From the NCBI RefSeq assembly GCF_013426205.1, contig NC_089426.1, positions 4,154,001 to 4,218,000 on the forward strand: 64,000 nucleotides of DNA, given 5' to 3'. A program made the position numbers and the translations under genes. This DNA comes from Metarhizium brunneum (taxonomy: Eukaryota; Ascomycota; Sordariomycetes; Hypocreales; Clavicipitaceae). This document shows, in pieces, positions 34,215 to 45,216 of the stretch (positions within the stretch are counted from its first letter, which is position 1; each line of letters starts with the position of its first letter). The notes beneath the pieces were generated by a model. It saw only the letters and a program-made list of their open reading frames with translations. It did no database searches and was not told the origin of the DNA.

Positions 34215-35655
34215 ATGGAAGTAACCAAACATGCCCAAGACGACATGGCCGGCGCAACGATGAGAGAGATGGACAAGGACAAGCCGGCGACGATTTCACA
34301 AGATGGTCTGGAACATGACCAGAAGCGGCGGCGACGGCGACGGCATTCGGACCCGAGCCGGTACGAAATTCTCTGTGCCCGCTCACTACTCCTATGGCTG
34401 ATTGCCAGCGGCGGGACGGGCTTGACCATGTAAGTTGATTCAAATGAGCAGAGCTGTGGCATCAATCAACATGCCGTTGCGACTGACGCGGGCTCGTCTG
34501 CAAAGCGGAATCATCCTAGTCATTACGTGGGCTGCCCAGCCCAAGGCCATGCGACCAACTCAGTCGCACAACTTCATTTCCATAAATCCCATCGCTACGT
34601 CAAGCCCGTCTCCGGACACGTACCTCAATGACTACGCAAAATCCGTCATCCCCGTACCGGTGCATTCGCACAATGACTACTGGCGGCCGCATCCATTATA
34701 CTCGGCCCTCGCGGCCGGCTGCATGAGCGTTGAAGCCGATGTATGGCTGAGCCCAAATGGAAGCGACCTCTACGTTGGCCATCGCCGTTCGTCGCTATCA
34801 GCAAGCCGAACTCTGCAAACACTCTATCTCAATCCGATCAAGGAGATTCTCGACAAGTTGAATCCTGACAACGTCACTGACCTCGATGGCGGGCCGAATG
34901 GCGTGTTTCACACGGCACCTGATACCACATTAGTTCTCCTCATTGACGTCAAGGGAAACGCAACAGACATCTGGCCCGTAGTTGACAAACAGCTGGAACC
35001 CCTCCGCAAAAGCGGCTACCTCTCCACGCTTGAATACAGCAACGGCACATCCAGCTCGAAGTCGGCGCCCGTCTTCAAGCAAGGTCCCGTCACCGTCGTC
35101 GCGTCTGGCAATATCGGCAAGTCGAATGTCACGGGAGTCGGATGCGACGCCCTGAATCGGTACAAGGACAGCTTCCTCGATGCACCCATTGATGCGCTTG
35201 TCGACGACGCCAACTTGGGTAAACTTGCAGACTGCCAGGTGGACTCTCTTCTGGACCGACCGCTTGCCAAGTTTTACACGGCATCGGCGCCACTGATGCA
35301 TACCTTCAGGCCAACCAACAGTGGCCTTTCGAGCAGTCAAAAAGACCACGTTCGAGCTGCCCTGCAAGCCGCGGCGGCCAAGAATCTAACGTCGAGATAC
35401 TGGTCTCTGCCGTCGTGGCCCATTTCACGACGAGACTATGTTTGGCAGTTCTTGGTGGACGAGGGCGTCGGTCTGTTAAACGCCGATGACATTGAGAGTG
35501 CGACGAGGCTGGAGTGGAACCGGGCCTACAAGGCCGAGCTTGTCTGGATTGGCATCTCATCGGCCTACATATTTTTTGCTTCCTTGTTGTTTGCCTACTT
35601 GTACGATAGGTCGAGTAAGAACAAGTCGAAAACGGCAGCACAGGAGTCGGCATAG
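34215..35655 (+). CDS. AIM6: AIM6-like PLC-type phosphodiesterase, membrane-anchored
   Basis: Two exons, 34215-34429 and 34506-35655, with a 76-nt intron (donor GTAAGT, branch near CTGAC, acceptor AAAG). Only this acceptor keeps the frame, and it joins LIASGGTGLT to IGIILVITWAA so that a continuous N-terminal membrane helix (about residues 56-81) is formed across the junction. The product is 454 residues. The enzymatic part carries VHSHNDYWRPHPLYSAL, EADVWL and LYVGH, the metal/active-site pattern of glycerophosphodiester-phosphodiesterase-like TIM barrels in the AIM6 family (named after yeast Altered Inheritance of Mitochondria 6). A second hydrophobic helix lies near the C-terminus (YIFFASLLFAYLY). 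The Arg-rich stretch before the first helix suggests a cytosolic N-terminus. The biochemical substrate is not known for the family. Confidence 0.85.
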
Positions 35656-37109
35656 CATGCTGAAAAGGAGTGGGTGGGGGAAAGATACACGAGCCTTTTG
35701 TACACTATAATGAGTCATGACTTGGAATACCCAGAACATGTATGAACTGTTTGATGCACGGGGCGAATTGGCACATGTACCACTTCTTTGTGAGCGGCAA
35801 CTGAGCCAGGTCAGGAATAGCTGACGCGTGGGTTATACCAGAGAGTTTGTGTGGTGTTGAGTCTTGACTGCACGATGACTGGGGAGTTTGCAGCGCTGGT
35901 TACTCGGCGGCGTAACAGGTCGAATGCTGATGACGGACCAATGAACTATATATTACTCGGTACAGACATTTACAACAAGAACCTGCGCATACAAAGGCCT
36001 TGTGGCAGGGTACGTGTGTAGCTTGCTGATCGCCAGGCTCGGTTACACGCCGGTGCGCGTCCACAACTAGTTGACCTATCTAGGAAGGTCTGGTTGTGCA
36101 AGCTGCAGCATACTGCCGAGGTGGGCGACACGCAAACGGCCAGGCACTGGGATTACATTCGTGATTAGAACCAGTGGCGATGGGACTGAATACACGTCGT
36201 CGTGACTTGCTTGTTGTGGGGACGGCAGCGGCGTCTATCCGAAGATGCTGGTGCCGGTGCTGGACTGCATGCGCTCCGTGTCGGTGCCATGTCGCGGGCG
36301 TTTGTGCAGCAATTCCTCAACTTTTTCCAGAATACTGTCGAATAGGGTAATGTCACTGTCGGCAGTGGTTCCCAACGACGACGGATGAGCCGAGAGCCAG
36401 GCGGGGCAATGTCTTGGACGCCGCCTGGTCTCACCTCGCCAGGCTCCTACTTCTATTTCAGGGGCGTGGTGGTGACCCGTTGCCGATCCATGATCGACGC
36501 TGCCATCGGTCGGCCCCGGCTACATGGCCATCGTGATTGGTTCTCGAGTCGAGCGTCCGGCGCCAGGCCGTGAGAGCCTATGAGCAGCCATGGCCGTCAC
36601 CTCGGACGAACCACATGCACTCAACCCGCGCTACTCGCACCAACACCGATATAACTTAGTTTATCCAACACTGAAGTCCAATGGTGCGAGCATCTCACTC
36701 CCAAGACACTGCCGCTAGACCGTCTTGGGCACCGATGCCCGCGCCGACCATTTCGCCCTGGTCCAGATGTCCTCCCGTAAGCGAGGGCAATGACACCTAC
36801 CAGAAACGTTGAGCTTCCCAGCCAATCCAAGACACCATGTGGCCATGTTTGGCGCGATGCGAAACTCTCGGGGCCATTCGTCCCACCGATCGTCGTTATG
36901 CGTCGTCAGGTGTCGGCGCAATCGTCCAATCCTGTCCGGCCTGCCTTCTTTTTCACAATCATCGCCAACAGGCATGAGGCAAAGGAGACAGCAAAGCAAA
37001 ACTATAAAAACAACCAACGGCGGCCGTCCATGGCTTGACCGAGGTTTGTCTGTATCCAAACGAGCCACGCCGCATCATTGTCTACGGGCTTCTCGAAGGG
37101 ATTCTCAAA
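35656..37109. other. Intergenic region, no gene recognised
   Basis: Non-coding flank between AIM6-like and RNase genes. Open frames are short. A TATAAAAA at 37003-37010 is about 100 bp upstream of the RNase ATG. Confidence 0.5.
37003..37010 (+). promoter_or_regulatory. TATA box of the RNase T2 gene
   Basis: TATAAAAA about 100 bp before the ATG at 37110. Motif and spacing only. Confidence 0.5.
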
Positions 37110-37950
37110 ATGGCCTCTCTCCGCAACTTGGCCCGTCTGCTTGTCCTCGCCTCGGGCGCCGCGGCAAGCCCCTTTGCCGCAGGGCCCCAGGCCTGCCCGG
37201 CCGACTCGCCATTGTCGTGCCACAACCAGACGGCCGTCGAGAATACATGCTGTTTCATCCCTACGGGACAGCTTCTCCAGACGCAGTTCTGGGACACCGA
37301 CCCGGCCACCGGGCCACAAGGTAGAGTCGCGCGGCCACATAGCCGGGGGACAAGCTAACACGGGGCGCCGCGCAGACTCCTGGACGATCCACGGCCTCTG
37401 GCCCGACAACTGCGACGGCTCGTATCCCGCCCAGTGCGACGGCAGCCGCGCCTACACGGGCATCGAGGACATCCTGACGGGCAACGGCGCCGCCGACACC
37501 CTGGCCTACATGAGGCGGTTTTGGAAGGACTACAAGGGCGACGACGAGAGCTTTTGGGAGCACGAATGGGCCAAGCACGGCACCTGCATCAGCACCCTCC
37601 AGCCCAGGTGCTACGACGGCTACAGGGCCAGGCAGGAGGCGGCCGACTTTTTCAGGACGACCGTCGACCTGTTCAAGACGCTGCCGACGTACCGGTGGCT
37701 GGAGGACGCGGGCATCACGCCCTCGTCCAGCAGGACGTACTCGCTCGACCGGGTCCGGGGCGCGCTGTCCAGCCGGCACGGCGCCGACGTCACGCTGGGG
37801 TGCAGGGGCAAGGTGCTCAACGAGGTCTGGTACCACTTCAATGTCCGGGGGTCGCTGCAGGGCGGCGAGTTTGTCGCTTCGGCCCCGGACGGCACCAAGG
37901 GCAAGTGTCCGTCTACGGTGCAGTACAGGCCCAAGAGTGATGGTGCGTGA
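37110..37950 (+). CDS. Secreted ribonuclease T2
   Basis: Two exons, 37110-37320 and 37376-37950, with a 55-nt intron (donor GTAGAG, acceptor GCGCAG). The product is 261 residues. A signal peptide covers about residues 1-19. Both catalytic segments of the T2 family are present: CAS I, SWTIHGLWPDNC with His76, and CAS II, FWEHEWAKHGTC with His133 and His138. The usual cysteines of fungal RNase T2 are present. The enzyme cleaves RNA without strong base preference, via a 2',3'-cyclic phosphate, outside the cell or in the vacuole, for nutrition or against other organisms. Length is normal for a T2 enzyme without the C-terminal extension seen in some fungi. The start at 37110 is the first Met giving a signal peptide. 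An open frame continuing upstream of it is fortuitous. Confidence 0.93.
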
Positions 37951-38308
37951 GAGGCGATGCCGGCGTCTCATATGGAGACGAGATGAGGCGGCTGTCGGTG
38001 TTTGTGGGATATGATTTGTTTAAAATTCTACTACTTTGGAGCAAGGGGACATGGGCGAATGGGACTATCCCCATGGTTGTAGTTGCCGTTGGTGATGCAA
38101 GGTTAGGTGTCGATGGAGGGTTGTCTTCTTGGATAGAGCACGCGCGGGCTGGTACGCCGGTTCGGCTATTCAAACGCAGTTGCTACTCCCCGTATGCTTG
38201 GGAATGGAATCAAACCTTTCGCGTCATATATATCAACATGCTGAATGTTTTGTCGTCTGTGAAAAATGAGTGGCCCTCAGGCATCAGGGCCGACGGCGTC
38301 CCGGAGCA
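37951..38308. other. 3' flank of the RNase gene, no gene seen
   Basis: About 360 bp of non-coding DNA before the ankyrin relic. It has no notable motif. Confidence 0.4.
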
Positions 38309-38611
38309 TCATGCTGATTGCTTCTGATGCCCATCTTCTGCGTCAAGGGCTAACGACGTAGAGCTATTCTCGTCCTCGACGTCTGCCTGGGCACCCCGTT
38401 CGAGGAGTAACTGCGTTACTTTCGTGGAACCGCCTGCGGCCGCATGGGACAGAGTGCGCCCTCGGTCGTTCGGCGAATCTACGATCGGCACCTCTTTCGA
38501 AGGTATTTGCACCGATCGACTCTTCATGTCTGCCTTCTGTGGCGACGCTATGGCAAAGGGGGCGAGTTACTCGTCCAACGAGTTCACCTTGGCATCCCTT
38601 TTGAGCATGAC
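38309..38611 (-). pseudogene. Ankyrin-repeat gene fragment
   Basis: The minus strand reads LKRDAKVNSLDE, stop, LAPFAIASPQKADMKS, then DRGRTLSHAAAGGSTKVTQLLLERGAQADVEDENSS and a trailing partial repeat, all in one frame. GRTLSHAAAGGSTKVTQLLL plus ERGAQADVEDE is a clear ankyrin unit. One TAA interrupts the frame (CAA to TAA would be a single C-to-T change), and both gene ends are missing. It lies at the border of an AT-rich block. Fungal ankyrin genes of this sort are often part of large lineage-specific families. Confidence 0.65.
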
Positions 38612-39696
38612 TTGCGTTTAAATGTTTCGCCGCACGTATGCCCACTTGACTCGTATACTTATAATAGATTATCTTGATAAATTAGTGGAATTTATTAGAA
38701 AACTGATGATTTTTTTAATTATTTGTACGAGGCCCACGCCTAGACTGGATAAAAGTGCAGTACGGAGTACACGTGCCACGCCCTATATTAAGGTGTGGTG
38801 AGGACTTCAACTAAAAAGCCTAATAAGGGATATGGCACGATTAATTAAGGCCGAAGTTACTAATATTAGGATCTTGGACCTGGACGGTTACGTGGCTAGT
38901 AGGGCAACTAGCACGCCCTGGTGGGATAAATGCATGATTTTATATTAGCTAACACAGATTATGGATTATAGGATCACGGCAAGGCCTTTATATACTTGAA
39001 ACATAATGTTATAGGACTATTATATACTTGGCTATTACTTGCCCACTTAAGCGACGTACGCGAATTACACCCAGCGGCGGCCAGAACGTGTCCGTGGTCC
39101 TTTACATACTAACAAGTCACTTGGCCGGGTCATCTTGACTCTGTTTTCGAACGATCAATTAGTGGATTCAGGGTATTTTTTCAAATTCCCTTGTAAAGTA
39201 ATAATAGAATAAGGGTGTAGATAACCCGACAGTGAGCAATAGTCAGGTCACGTGTACTCTCGAGGCTATTTCGTGATGCGGTGTAATCACTAGTCTTCCC
39301 ACGGGATAGTCATTCTAGTCCTCTGCTATTGCGACGGCCAATCCAAGGGGTTGGGCGTTATGTGGTTAATAGGTCATATACCACAACCAGGGAATAAGAG
39401 TTTCTCCACAGGTTCTATACCAAGCAGCAGCGCCAAGAACAAACTGCTCATTAATTTACGCTTTAGCATATCCTAGAATAGCAGAGTCATACTAGTTGAC
39501 CCGACAAACACGTGGCTAGGGTATCGCAAGGATCACAGGCGCAGCGGTTTAATAGCCCGAGAGCAATAATCAACGATGCTTTAGGCAACGTCAAGACTAT
39601 ATAAAGACCACAGTGGCATTACCATGTGACCAACCTATTATCCTACTATTATTATATTTGTTCTATACAACGCGAAGAAACCTACAAGCTTCTACA
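38612..39696. other. AT-rich DNA without a gene
   Basis: AT-rich, stop-dense sequence with no open frame of interest. A TATATAAAG at about 39598-39606 precedes the broken small secreted protein gene. Confidence 0.5.
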
Positions 39697-40098
39697 ATAA
39701 AGGTCCCAACTACTCTCGCTCTTCTCTTGGCCAACCTCCGTGCTGTATTGGGATTAAATAGCTCCCCTATCGAACAGACACTCCAGCGACTTGAGCGAAA
39801 CGCAAAGGCATGGTACGATTTGACGCAAAACCAGCCGTATGCCGAGGTGATGGCACATTTCGCAAATTTACATGTAAAGGAAACTATTGAGGAAACTAGA
39901 AAAGCGGCAAAAGACATGCCATGATGACTCTTTCACGCAAGAATATTCATCAAGGAAAATCGCCCTGAGAAAGCCAAGGTGAATATCGAAGCGGCGTTAG
40001 AGGTGAACTGTCTTTTTATAGCCAACTCGTCGCCCTTTTACTAATAGTGCGGGCGGTCACAGCTCCTTGAATCAGATAAATTCGAGTTGACTGCATGA
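39697..40098 (+). pseudogene. Broken small secreted protein gene (paralogue of the gene at 57840-58239)
   Basis: In one frame the first exon reads from ATA (39697) through KVPTTLALLLANLRAVLGL, NSSPIEQTLQRLER and a helix-rich tail to a donor at 40003 (GTGAAC). A 60-nt intron follows (branch TACTAAT), then exon 2 at 40063 reads LLESDKFELTA. Signal-like start, conserved NS(S/T)PIEQTLQ(R/Q)L motif, intron position and final LESD match the intact paralogue at 57.8-58.2 kb. Two kinds of lesion are visible: the start codon is ATA instead of ATG, and two adjacent TGA codons (39922-39927) interrupt exon 1 without a frame change. All can arise from G:C to A:T transitions. Inactive as read. The protein family is not one I recognise. 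Confidence 0.75.
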
Positions 40099-40430
40099 GC
40101 GGCAAGCTTGTATTATAGCATACCTATATATAGACTTTGCAACCATGGCTAGGTTTAGTCGGGATAAATTATTTATTCGCTTTTGTATAACGTATAAAAA
40201 AGGGGTGCCAATATTGTTTTAGATTTTACGCTTGCAAGATACTTGTATTATGCGTGTAATTTTATTTAACTACAGAGCAAAACAATCAAACCGTAATTAA
40301 TATTAAAAAGTAGAGCATTAGTAATCCCTTTATAGCCCCCGACTTTTACAGTTATTTCTTTGTGTAAGCGTTCTTAGTTGTCTTGAAAAGCAACTATTTC
40401 TATTTTCAAACTATTAAAGTAATAAACAAT
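40099..40430. other. AT-rich DNA with a partial dispersed repeat
   Basis: No gene. It contains repeat copy C (40211-40288) and otherwise only AT-rich, stop-dense sequence. Confidence 0.5.
40211..40288 (+). repeat. Dispersed repeat, copy C (partial, decayed)
   Basis: Starting with TATTGTTTTAGATTTTACGC, this matches the distal half of copies A and B, in the orientation of copy B (61772-61908), through to about AAAACAATC. The first half of the element is missing. Changes relative to the other copies are largely transitions. Confidence 0.75.
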
Positions 40431-40700
40431 TTTGCGGCTGTTTTATAGCCTCCAATAGAAGTGAGCGAGAGCGGCATCCAGTCGAGGTGGTCCTTGGAAT
40501 CGACCTTGGCATTCAATGTTTCGCCCGAGCAGCAACATTATGACTTCGCAACAGCCACCTCAGCAGCCCGGGAGAAAGATCAACGGTGTTTGCCCAAAAT
40601 CGTCCGCAAAGTCGGCTACGGCGTTGCTATCTAATACTATTCTGTAAATGCCCTCGTATCCTAGTTCTGCTGCTACAGCGCCGTTCTGCCAAAAAAGCAT
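40431..40700 (-). pseudogene. Ankyrin-repeat relic
   Basis: On the minus strand, NAVADFADDFGQTPLIFLPG, a stop, and CEVIMLLLGRN occur in order, followed in a shifted frame by VDSKDHLDWMPLSLTS. These are two degenerate ankyrin units (G-TPL...A/G-G...V..LL) separated by a stop and a frameshift. No intact gene can be read. It could derive from the same family as the fragment at 38.3 kb. Confidence 0.5.
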
Positions 40701-42145
40701 CGATACGGTTGGCAGCGGCTCAGTCTTGAAGCAACATTGAATATTATGTCCCGGCCACGCTCTTGTAACCATGTTCTGGCGCCCGCGACAATAGGGGTTA
40801 CCCATGATCCGCGTATTTGCCGTTTGGATCCGCGGACCTGTCCAGAGGGACCTGACGTTGGCCCCTTTGCCCCTTTCCGCAGCTACGAGCGGGCGTCTCG
40901 CCAGGGATTGTCGGAATCCATTCCGTGGAAGGATTCATGGACAAGACACCGGGCTTTCATCCAGTCCAGCTATAGTGTGCATCTAATAAGGCGTTTTGTG
41001 TCTTGGGCCGCAATTATGCTCCAGCCATTGTGAGAGGCTAGGAGAATGAAGGGTCGCGCCAACGTGCCACGCCCGTCTTCCCTTGCCAATTACCCTTTGT
41101 TTTTGGCGATATAAGCTGAAGCAGCATTAAAAATATTGGTAGTAAAGCGGAGGATGTGCGGGTTTAGCTGGACAAGTCGCGGTAACTAGTATATTCCGAA
41201 ACGGCCCAGGGCCAACACTCTGGGGCTAAGCTATGCAGTTATAAGTCACAACCATGGTAGCCATGAATTACACACAGAGTTGCATAATTGGCCCTCCCAG
41301 CCCCACTTACTATAAAGTTTATAAAGATGGATCGCACTAATGCTACAGTAATTCATCAGGCCATACTATGGCAAAGTACGCCGTGTGATAGTCTCGAGAT
41401 ATATAGCGAATATACTAGACTAGTGTGTATAATAAAAAGGGCAAAGAAAAGAAGAAAAGCCGGCGACTTGGTGAGGCTAATTGCAAACTTAGGTCAGTCC
41501 TTACGTTGGCAGTTTACTTTAATGCTATGCTTAAACGGTCCACGTTCTCTTTAGTCGCATATAAGGCGGCGTTTGCATTGCCAATTTAATAGGTTTCATA
41601 TTGCAATCTATCTGAGGAGCAATGTCCCACATTAACTCCTTAGCTGCGGGATGGCTCGCAGAGACTCCTCTGCCATATAACTTTCCTCGATAAGCGAGTC
41701 TCCCCGAGTCATTCCGCAGTTAAAGAGACTGTTGTTTCATCTAGGCCCGCGGAACTGCATCGCGGTGGATCTCGCAGCACAGGTCAACGTGGCTTTCTTG
41801 GAAGACCCTTTGTTGGATAATAATTTGCAAGATGAGCGGGAAATCTCAAGATTACCTTATGCTGGCATCCATAATAATACTATTCCTTTACAACAGTTAT
41901 ATGAAACATGGCCCTGGCAGGGAGTAGTCCTTCGGCCATGGCAAGTGACATTGATCCTTGGTCCAAACTAACGGGTCAGTCGACGCCTGACGCGGTAGGC
42001 CGAGATACTCGCAGGACGATAAACACTCTGGCATATGCTATAAATGTGAGAGCCTTGTCTGTAAATTTCAGTCGTGATGCACCCATTCATTCGCTTCCGT
42101 CACTCCTTTTCAACTTATCCAGTCCTTTGGTGACTGGCTGGTATT
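40701..42145. other. Gene-poor DNA with a possible P450 haem-loop trace
   Basis: Short open frames only. At 41732-41790 (plus) the translation FHLGPRNCIAVDLA matches the cytochrome P450 haem-binding loop FxxGxRxCxG except for Ala in place of the last Gly, but I find no other P450 segment around it, so it is a trace at best. The last few hundred bases must hold the promoter of the M43 protease gene. Confidence 0.35.
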
Positions 42146-43169
42146 ATGCATTCTGCAATGTCTTTGCTCACCTTTTTGGTTGCCATGCTCATGGCAAATG
42201 CCGTCAATGCAAGCGCAATCCATGTGCGTCAAGAGGCAGCGCCGCCGTGCCAAGAGCAGGTTCCAAGCGAAGAGTTTGTGGAAATTTCCCGCAAACTACG
42301 ACTCGAGGCCTCCAACTCGTCCCTCACACGCCGGCAACAGGAAAACTTCAACATCCAGGTTTACGCGCATGTCGTATACGATCATACAAGAGGCAATCGC
42401 GGCTATGTACAGGTAAAATTCAAGTTTGCTTCGAATCGAGCAGCGCGGGAGACTAAAATTGCATTTAGGAGCATTTGATCGCAAGTCAAATACAAATTAT
42501 GAACCAGCATTACAGAAATGTCGGAATTTCCTTTACCCTTGCTGATGTAGACAAAACACGGCACCCTAGGTGGGCTTATGGTTACGACGAGTTTGCTATG
42601 AAAGAGAACTTGCGCAAGGGCGGATATGCAGACTTGAACATGTATTTCGTTGCATCCATTCCTGGGGGAGCAGCCGGTGGCTCAAGAACCTATGGAATTT
42701 GCTACTATCCCATCCCTCGCCAACTTCAGTTCGTGGAATTCATTCGCGATGGGTGCACGGTGATTGCTCAGAGTGTCCCTGGGGTCGACGGTTGGGTAAA
42801 GCAGAACCACATCGCTACCCACGAGGTTGGTCACTATCTTGGCTTATATCATACCTTTGAGTGGGGGAATTGGGGCGAGCGGATATGCTCTCCTGGTGAT
42901 GATGTCGGCGATACGTATCCACAAGAACAACCGTCACATTACAACACTAGGCCAATGGTTTGGGCCTGTCGCGGCTGGCAACGAAGCAATATGTACAATT
43001 TTATGGACTACTCGTGAGTTTGGTCGTGTGCCACAACTGGATGGCAACAAAATCTCTGACTTTTGACTAATGTTAGACCAGACCCTACTCCAATTCCTTT
43101 ACTCCTCAGCAGGCGTCCCGCATGAGGTATTTTGCAAATGTACGCCGCCAAATCGCAGCTCGTTATTAG
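42146..43169 (+). CDS. Secreted M43 (pappalysin-like) zinc metalloprotease
   Basis: Three exons, 42146-42412, 42469-43013 and 43082-43169. The introns are 56 nt (donor GTAAAA) and 68 nt (donor GTGAGT, branch GACTAAT). The product is 299 residues. It has a signal peptide (about 1-22), a propeptide-like region, the extended zinc motif HEVGHYLGLYH (residues 207-217; His207, His211, His217 as ligands and Glu208 as catalyst), and the Met-turn NFMDYS. The third exon supplies FTPQQASRMRYF, which in M43 proteins follows the Met-turn; an AG five bases upstream would break this frame, so the acceptor at 43080-43081 is preferred. Cysteines flanking the motif agree with the family. It should be an extracellular endopeptidase. 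Related secreted metalloproteases are common in hypocrealean fungi that live on animals, plants or other fungi. The Met at 42161 is an alternative start. Confidence 0.88.
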
Positions 43170-43869
43170 TGAGTCCCAAGTCCGGGTCTCGGCTCCGGCA
43201 GTCAACTGGTGTGACGATATGCATTGGAACATGTGGCCCCATTGACCCTACCAGACGTGCTAGGCGTCTTGTCTGTGAACGGTTCAACGCTTCTTGAAGC
43301 TCAACAAAGGGACTTCGCCGACAAAGGACCTGCTGGTTACACAGACGTTCTCTTCATGTATATATAGTGGTCGCTCGTCTCTTTCTCTCTCTTAGAAACC
43401 AAGGAGGTTTGATACCCTTGTTGATTATCCCTGAATTCGAACCTTTTTATTCCAAGTCCACAATTGAAAGCGGGTCCGCAGTTTGAGGTTTCGAGACATT
43501 ACGGCAGAGGTACGACTGGATCGAAGGAATGCCAAAAGGGAAAAATGACAACGAGGAAAAATCTATTCGTCTCACATGACATATATTTACAAAGTCTACG
43601 GGCTGGACTCACGACAATATCGCCTCGCAATAGCGTCATCTTGGAGTGGTTTCCTGATTTTCCAAGTTATTGCTATTGCATGATGTTTCCTGCATGGGAG
43701 TACTCCCTGTATCATTATCACCGCCCAGGTTCGTGAAAAATGCTCCTGGGACATCTGGCTCCTCACGTGTCGCTGGGCAATAAAAATAAATAAAAATAAA
43801 GTCATCAGATAAACGAGACGGAAAGATCAATCACATCCAACGAGCAAAAATATAAGCCATACTGAAGTT
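43170..43869. other. Intergenic region, nothing recognised
   Basis: 700 bp between the protease stop and the tRNA gene. Its open frames are short and unremarkable. Confidence 0.5.
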
Positions 43870-43941
43870 CTCCGGTACAGGGAATCGAACCCTGGGCTGC
43901 TCGGTGAGAGCGAGCGATGTTAGCCACTACACCATACCGGA
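43870..43941 (-). tRNA. tRNA-Glu (CTC anticodon)
   Basis: A 72-nt gene on the minus strand. The 7-bp acceptor stem TCCGGTA pairs with TACCGGA, followed by discriminator G. The A-box-like D arm is TGGTGTAGTGGCTA, and the T arm holds the B box GGTTCGATTCC. The anticodon stem GCTCG/CGAGC closes the loop CTCTCAC, whose middle triplet CTC reads GAG (Glu). No intron. CCA is not encoded, as expected for a eukaryote. Confidence 0.97.
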
Positions 43942-44212
43942 TAGTACTGTAGATGGCCAACGAGCTCGCATAAATCCATTATACTGTCAACCAGCATAGC
44001 AAGAGAAATGTGGAACCAAGCGGCCACTTCGCAAACAATTGATTCTTCCTGCTTTCCTGATTTGGCGATTTCACATGGGTGACTCATATTGACATTGCTA
44101 CTCGGTAGACTGGCCAACATGGCACCGTCAAGTGTCGACGGTCTTTACATCAGGTAGGTAGCTGGGCAGCAAACCTCATGCTATACTTGGCGTCCCAGCA
44201 GCCGAGGAAACA

Positions 44213-44887
44213 ATGCCATCACTCCATGTCGAAACAAAGAATCTTGCGGATCCCACCAGTCCTGCAGAGGGCCAAGGTGCCGCATCACAACCAGCACTCA
44301 GCCACCAACACGAACATGCCACGTCACCAAGGACCATCCGTGCACCGCCAGAACGTCTTGTTGAAGGCGACTTGGTTTTGAGAAGATGGAAGCTCTCTGA
44401 TGCGGCCGATCTACACGCGGCCGCGAGCAGCTCGGCCGTCGAGCTGGCGCGGTGGATGCCGTGGGCTGCCGACGGATACGATCTCACCAAAGCACAGCAA
44501 TTCCTCGACTTCACATCCAAAGCATGGGACAACGGAGAGTCGTACGACTTTGCCATCATAGTTGATGGCCGCATCAGCGGCTCGTTTGGGCTGATGACAC
44601 CGGCTACCAAGGCACCCAATACCCTCGAGGTCGGCTACTGGCTTGCGAAGGAAGCCACTGGTCGCGGACTCGCAACTCGCGCCGCGTCGCTTCTGACTCG
44701 TACAGCCTTTGCAGTGGGCGCCGAGCACGTGCAGATCAGGCACGATGAGCGCAACCATCGAAGCGGTGCCATCCCCCGCCGTCTCGGCTTCAAGTCTCTG
44801 GGCCTGGAAAGTCTTCCTGCGGGCAAGCGTGGAGGAAAGGAGGTCTCTTTGTTGTGGCAGAAGGACGTGGACAGTGAGACGAGCTGA
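44213..44887 (+). CDS. GNAT-family N-acetyltransferase (RimJ/RimL-like)
   Basis: A 224-residue single-exon protein. After a low-complexity N-terminal 45 residues comes a GNAT fold of the Acetyltransf_3 type: LVLRRWKLSDAADL (strand 1 and helix 1), FAIIVDGRISGSFGL (strands 2-3), EVGYWLAKEATGRGLATRA containing the acetyl-CoA pyrophosphate loop (Q/R-x-x-G-x-G/A form, here ATGRGLA), and a C-terminal NHRSGAIPRRLGF equivalent to the usual N-x-x-S...LGF element. It would transfer acetyl from acetyl-CoA to an amine; the acceptor (protein N-terminus, small molecule or antibiotic) cannot be told. The start at 44213 is the first Met and is followed by an open frame without introns. Confidence 0.82.
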   Translation: MPSLHVETKNLADPTSPAEGQGAASQPALSHQHEHATSPRTIRAPPERLVEGDLVLRRWKLSDAADLHAAASSSAVELARWMPWAADGYDLTKAQQFLDFTSKAWDNGESYDFAIIVDGRISGSFGLMTPATKAPNTLEVGYWLAKEATGRGLATRAASLLTRTAFAVGAEHVQIRHDERNHRSGAIPRRLGFKSLGLESLPAGKRGGKEVSLLWQKDVDSETS

Positions 44888-45216
44888 GTGATAGACGGAG
44901 GGAATCGATTGGAACGATATAGGCTTGGTTAAGCCATGTCGATTAGAGTCAGTTTTACATTCGGCGCATTGCCTAGAATAGCGCACCAACTAGTTTCAAC
45001 GTACTCCAAAGACCGGACATATGTATTTCGCATCATGTCGCCCTAAGTCTCTTCAGGATTCATTCTGCGCGCTTCTGGCATGCCAAGTGGGAAAGGAATG
45101 GAAAGCAATCAAGTGAGATGACATGGACACGAACTGGACACGCAATCAATGGGCTCGCATAGAGGCTGTATATGAAATCAAGATGAGGTTTTTACTATTC
45201 TCTGCATGTTTGGATC
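44888..45216. other. Intergenic region, nothing recognised
   Basis: About 330 bp with no open frame or motif of note. Confidence 0.4.
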
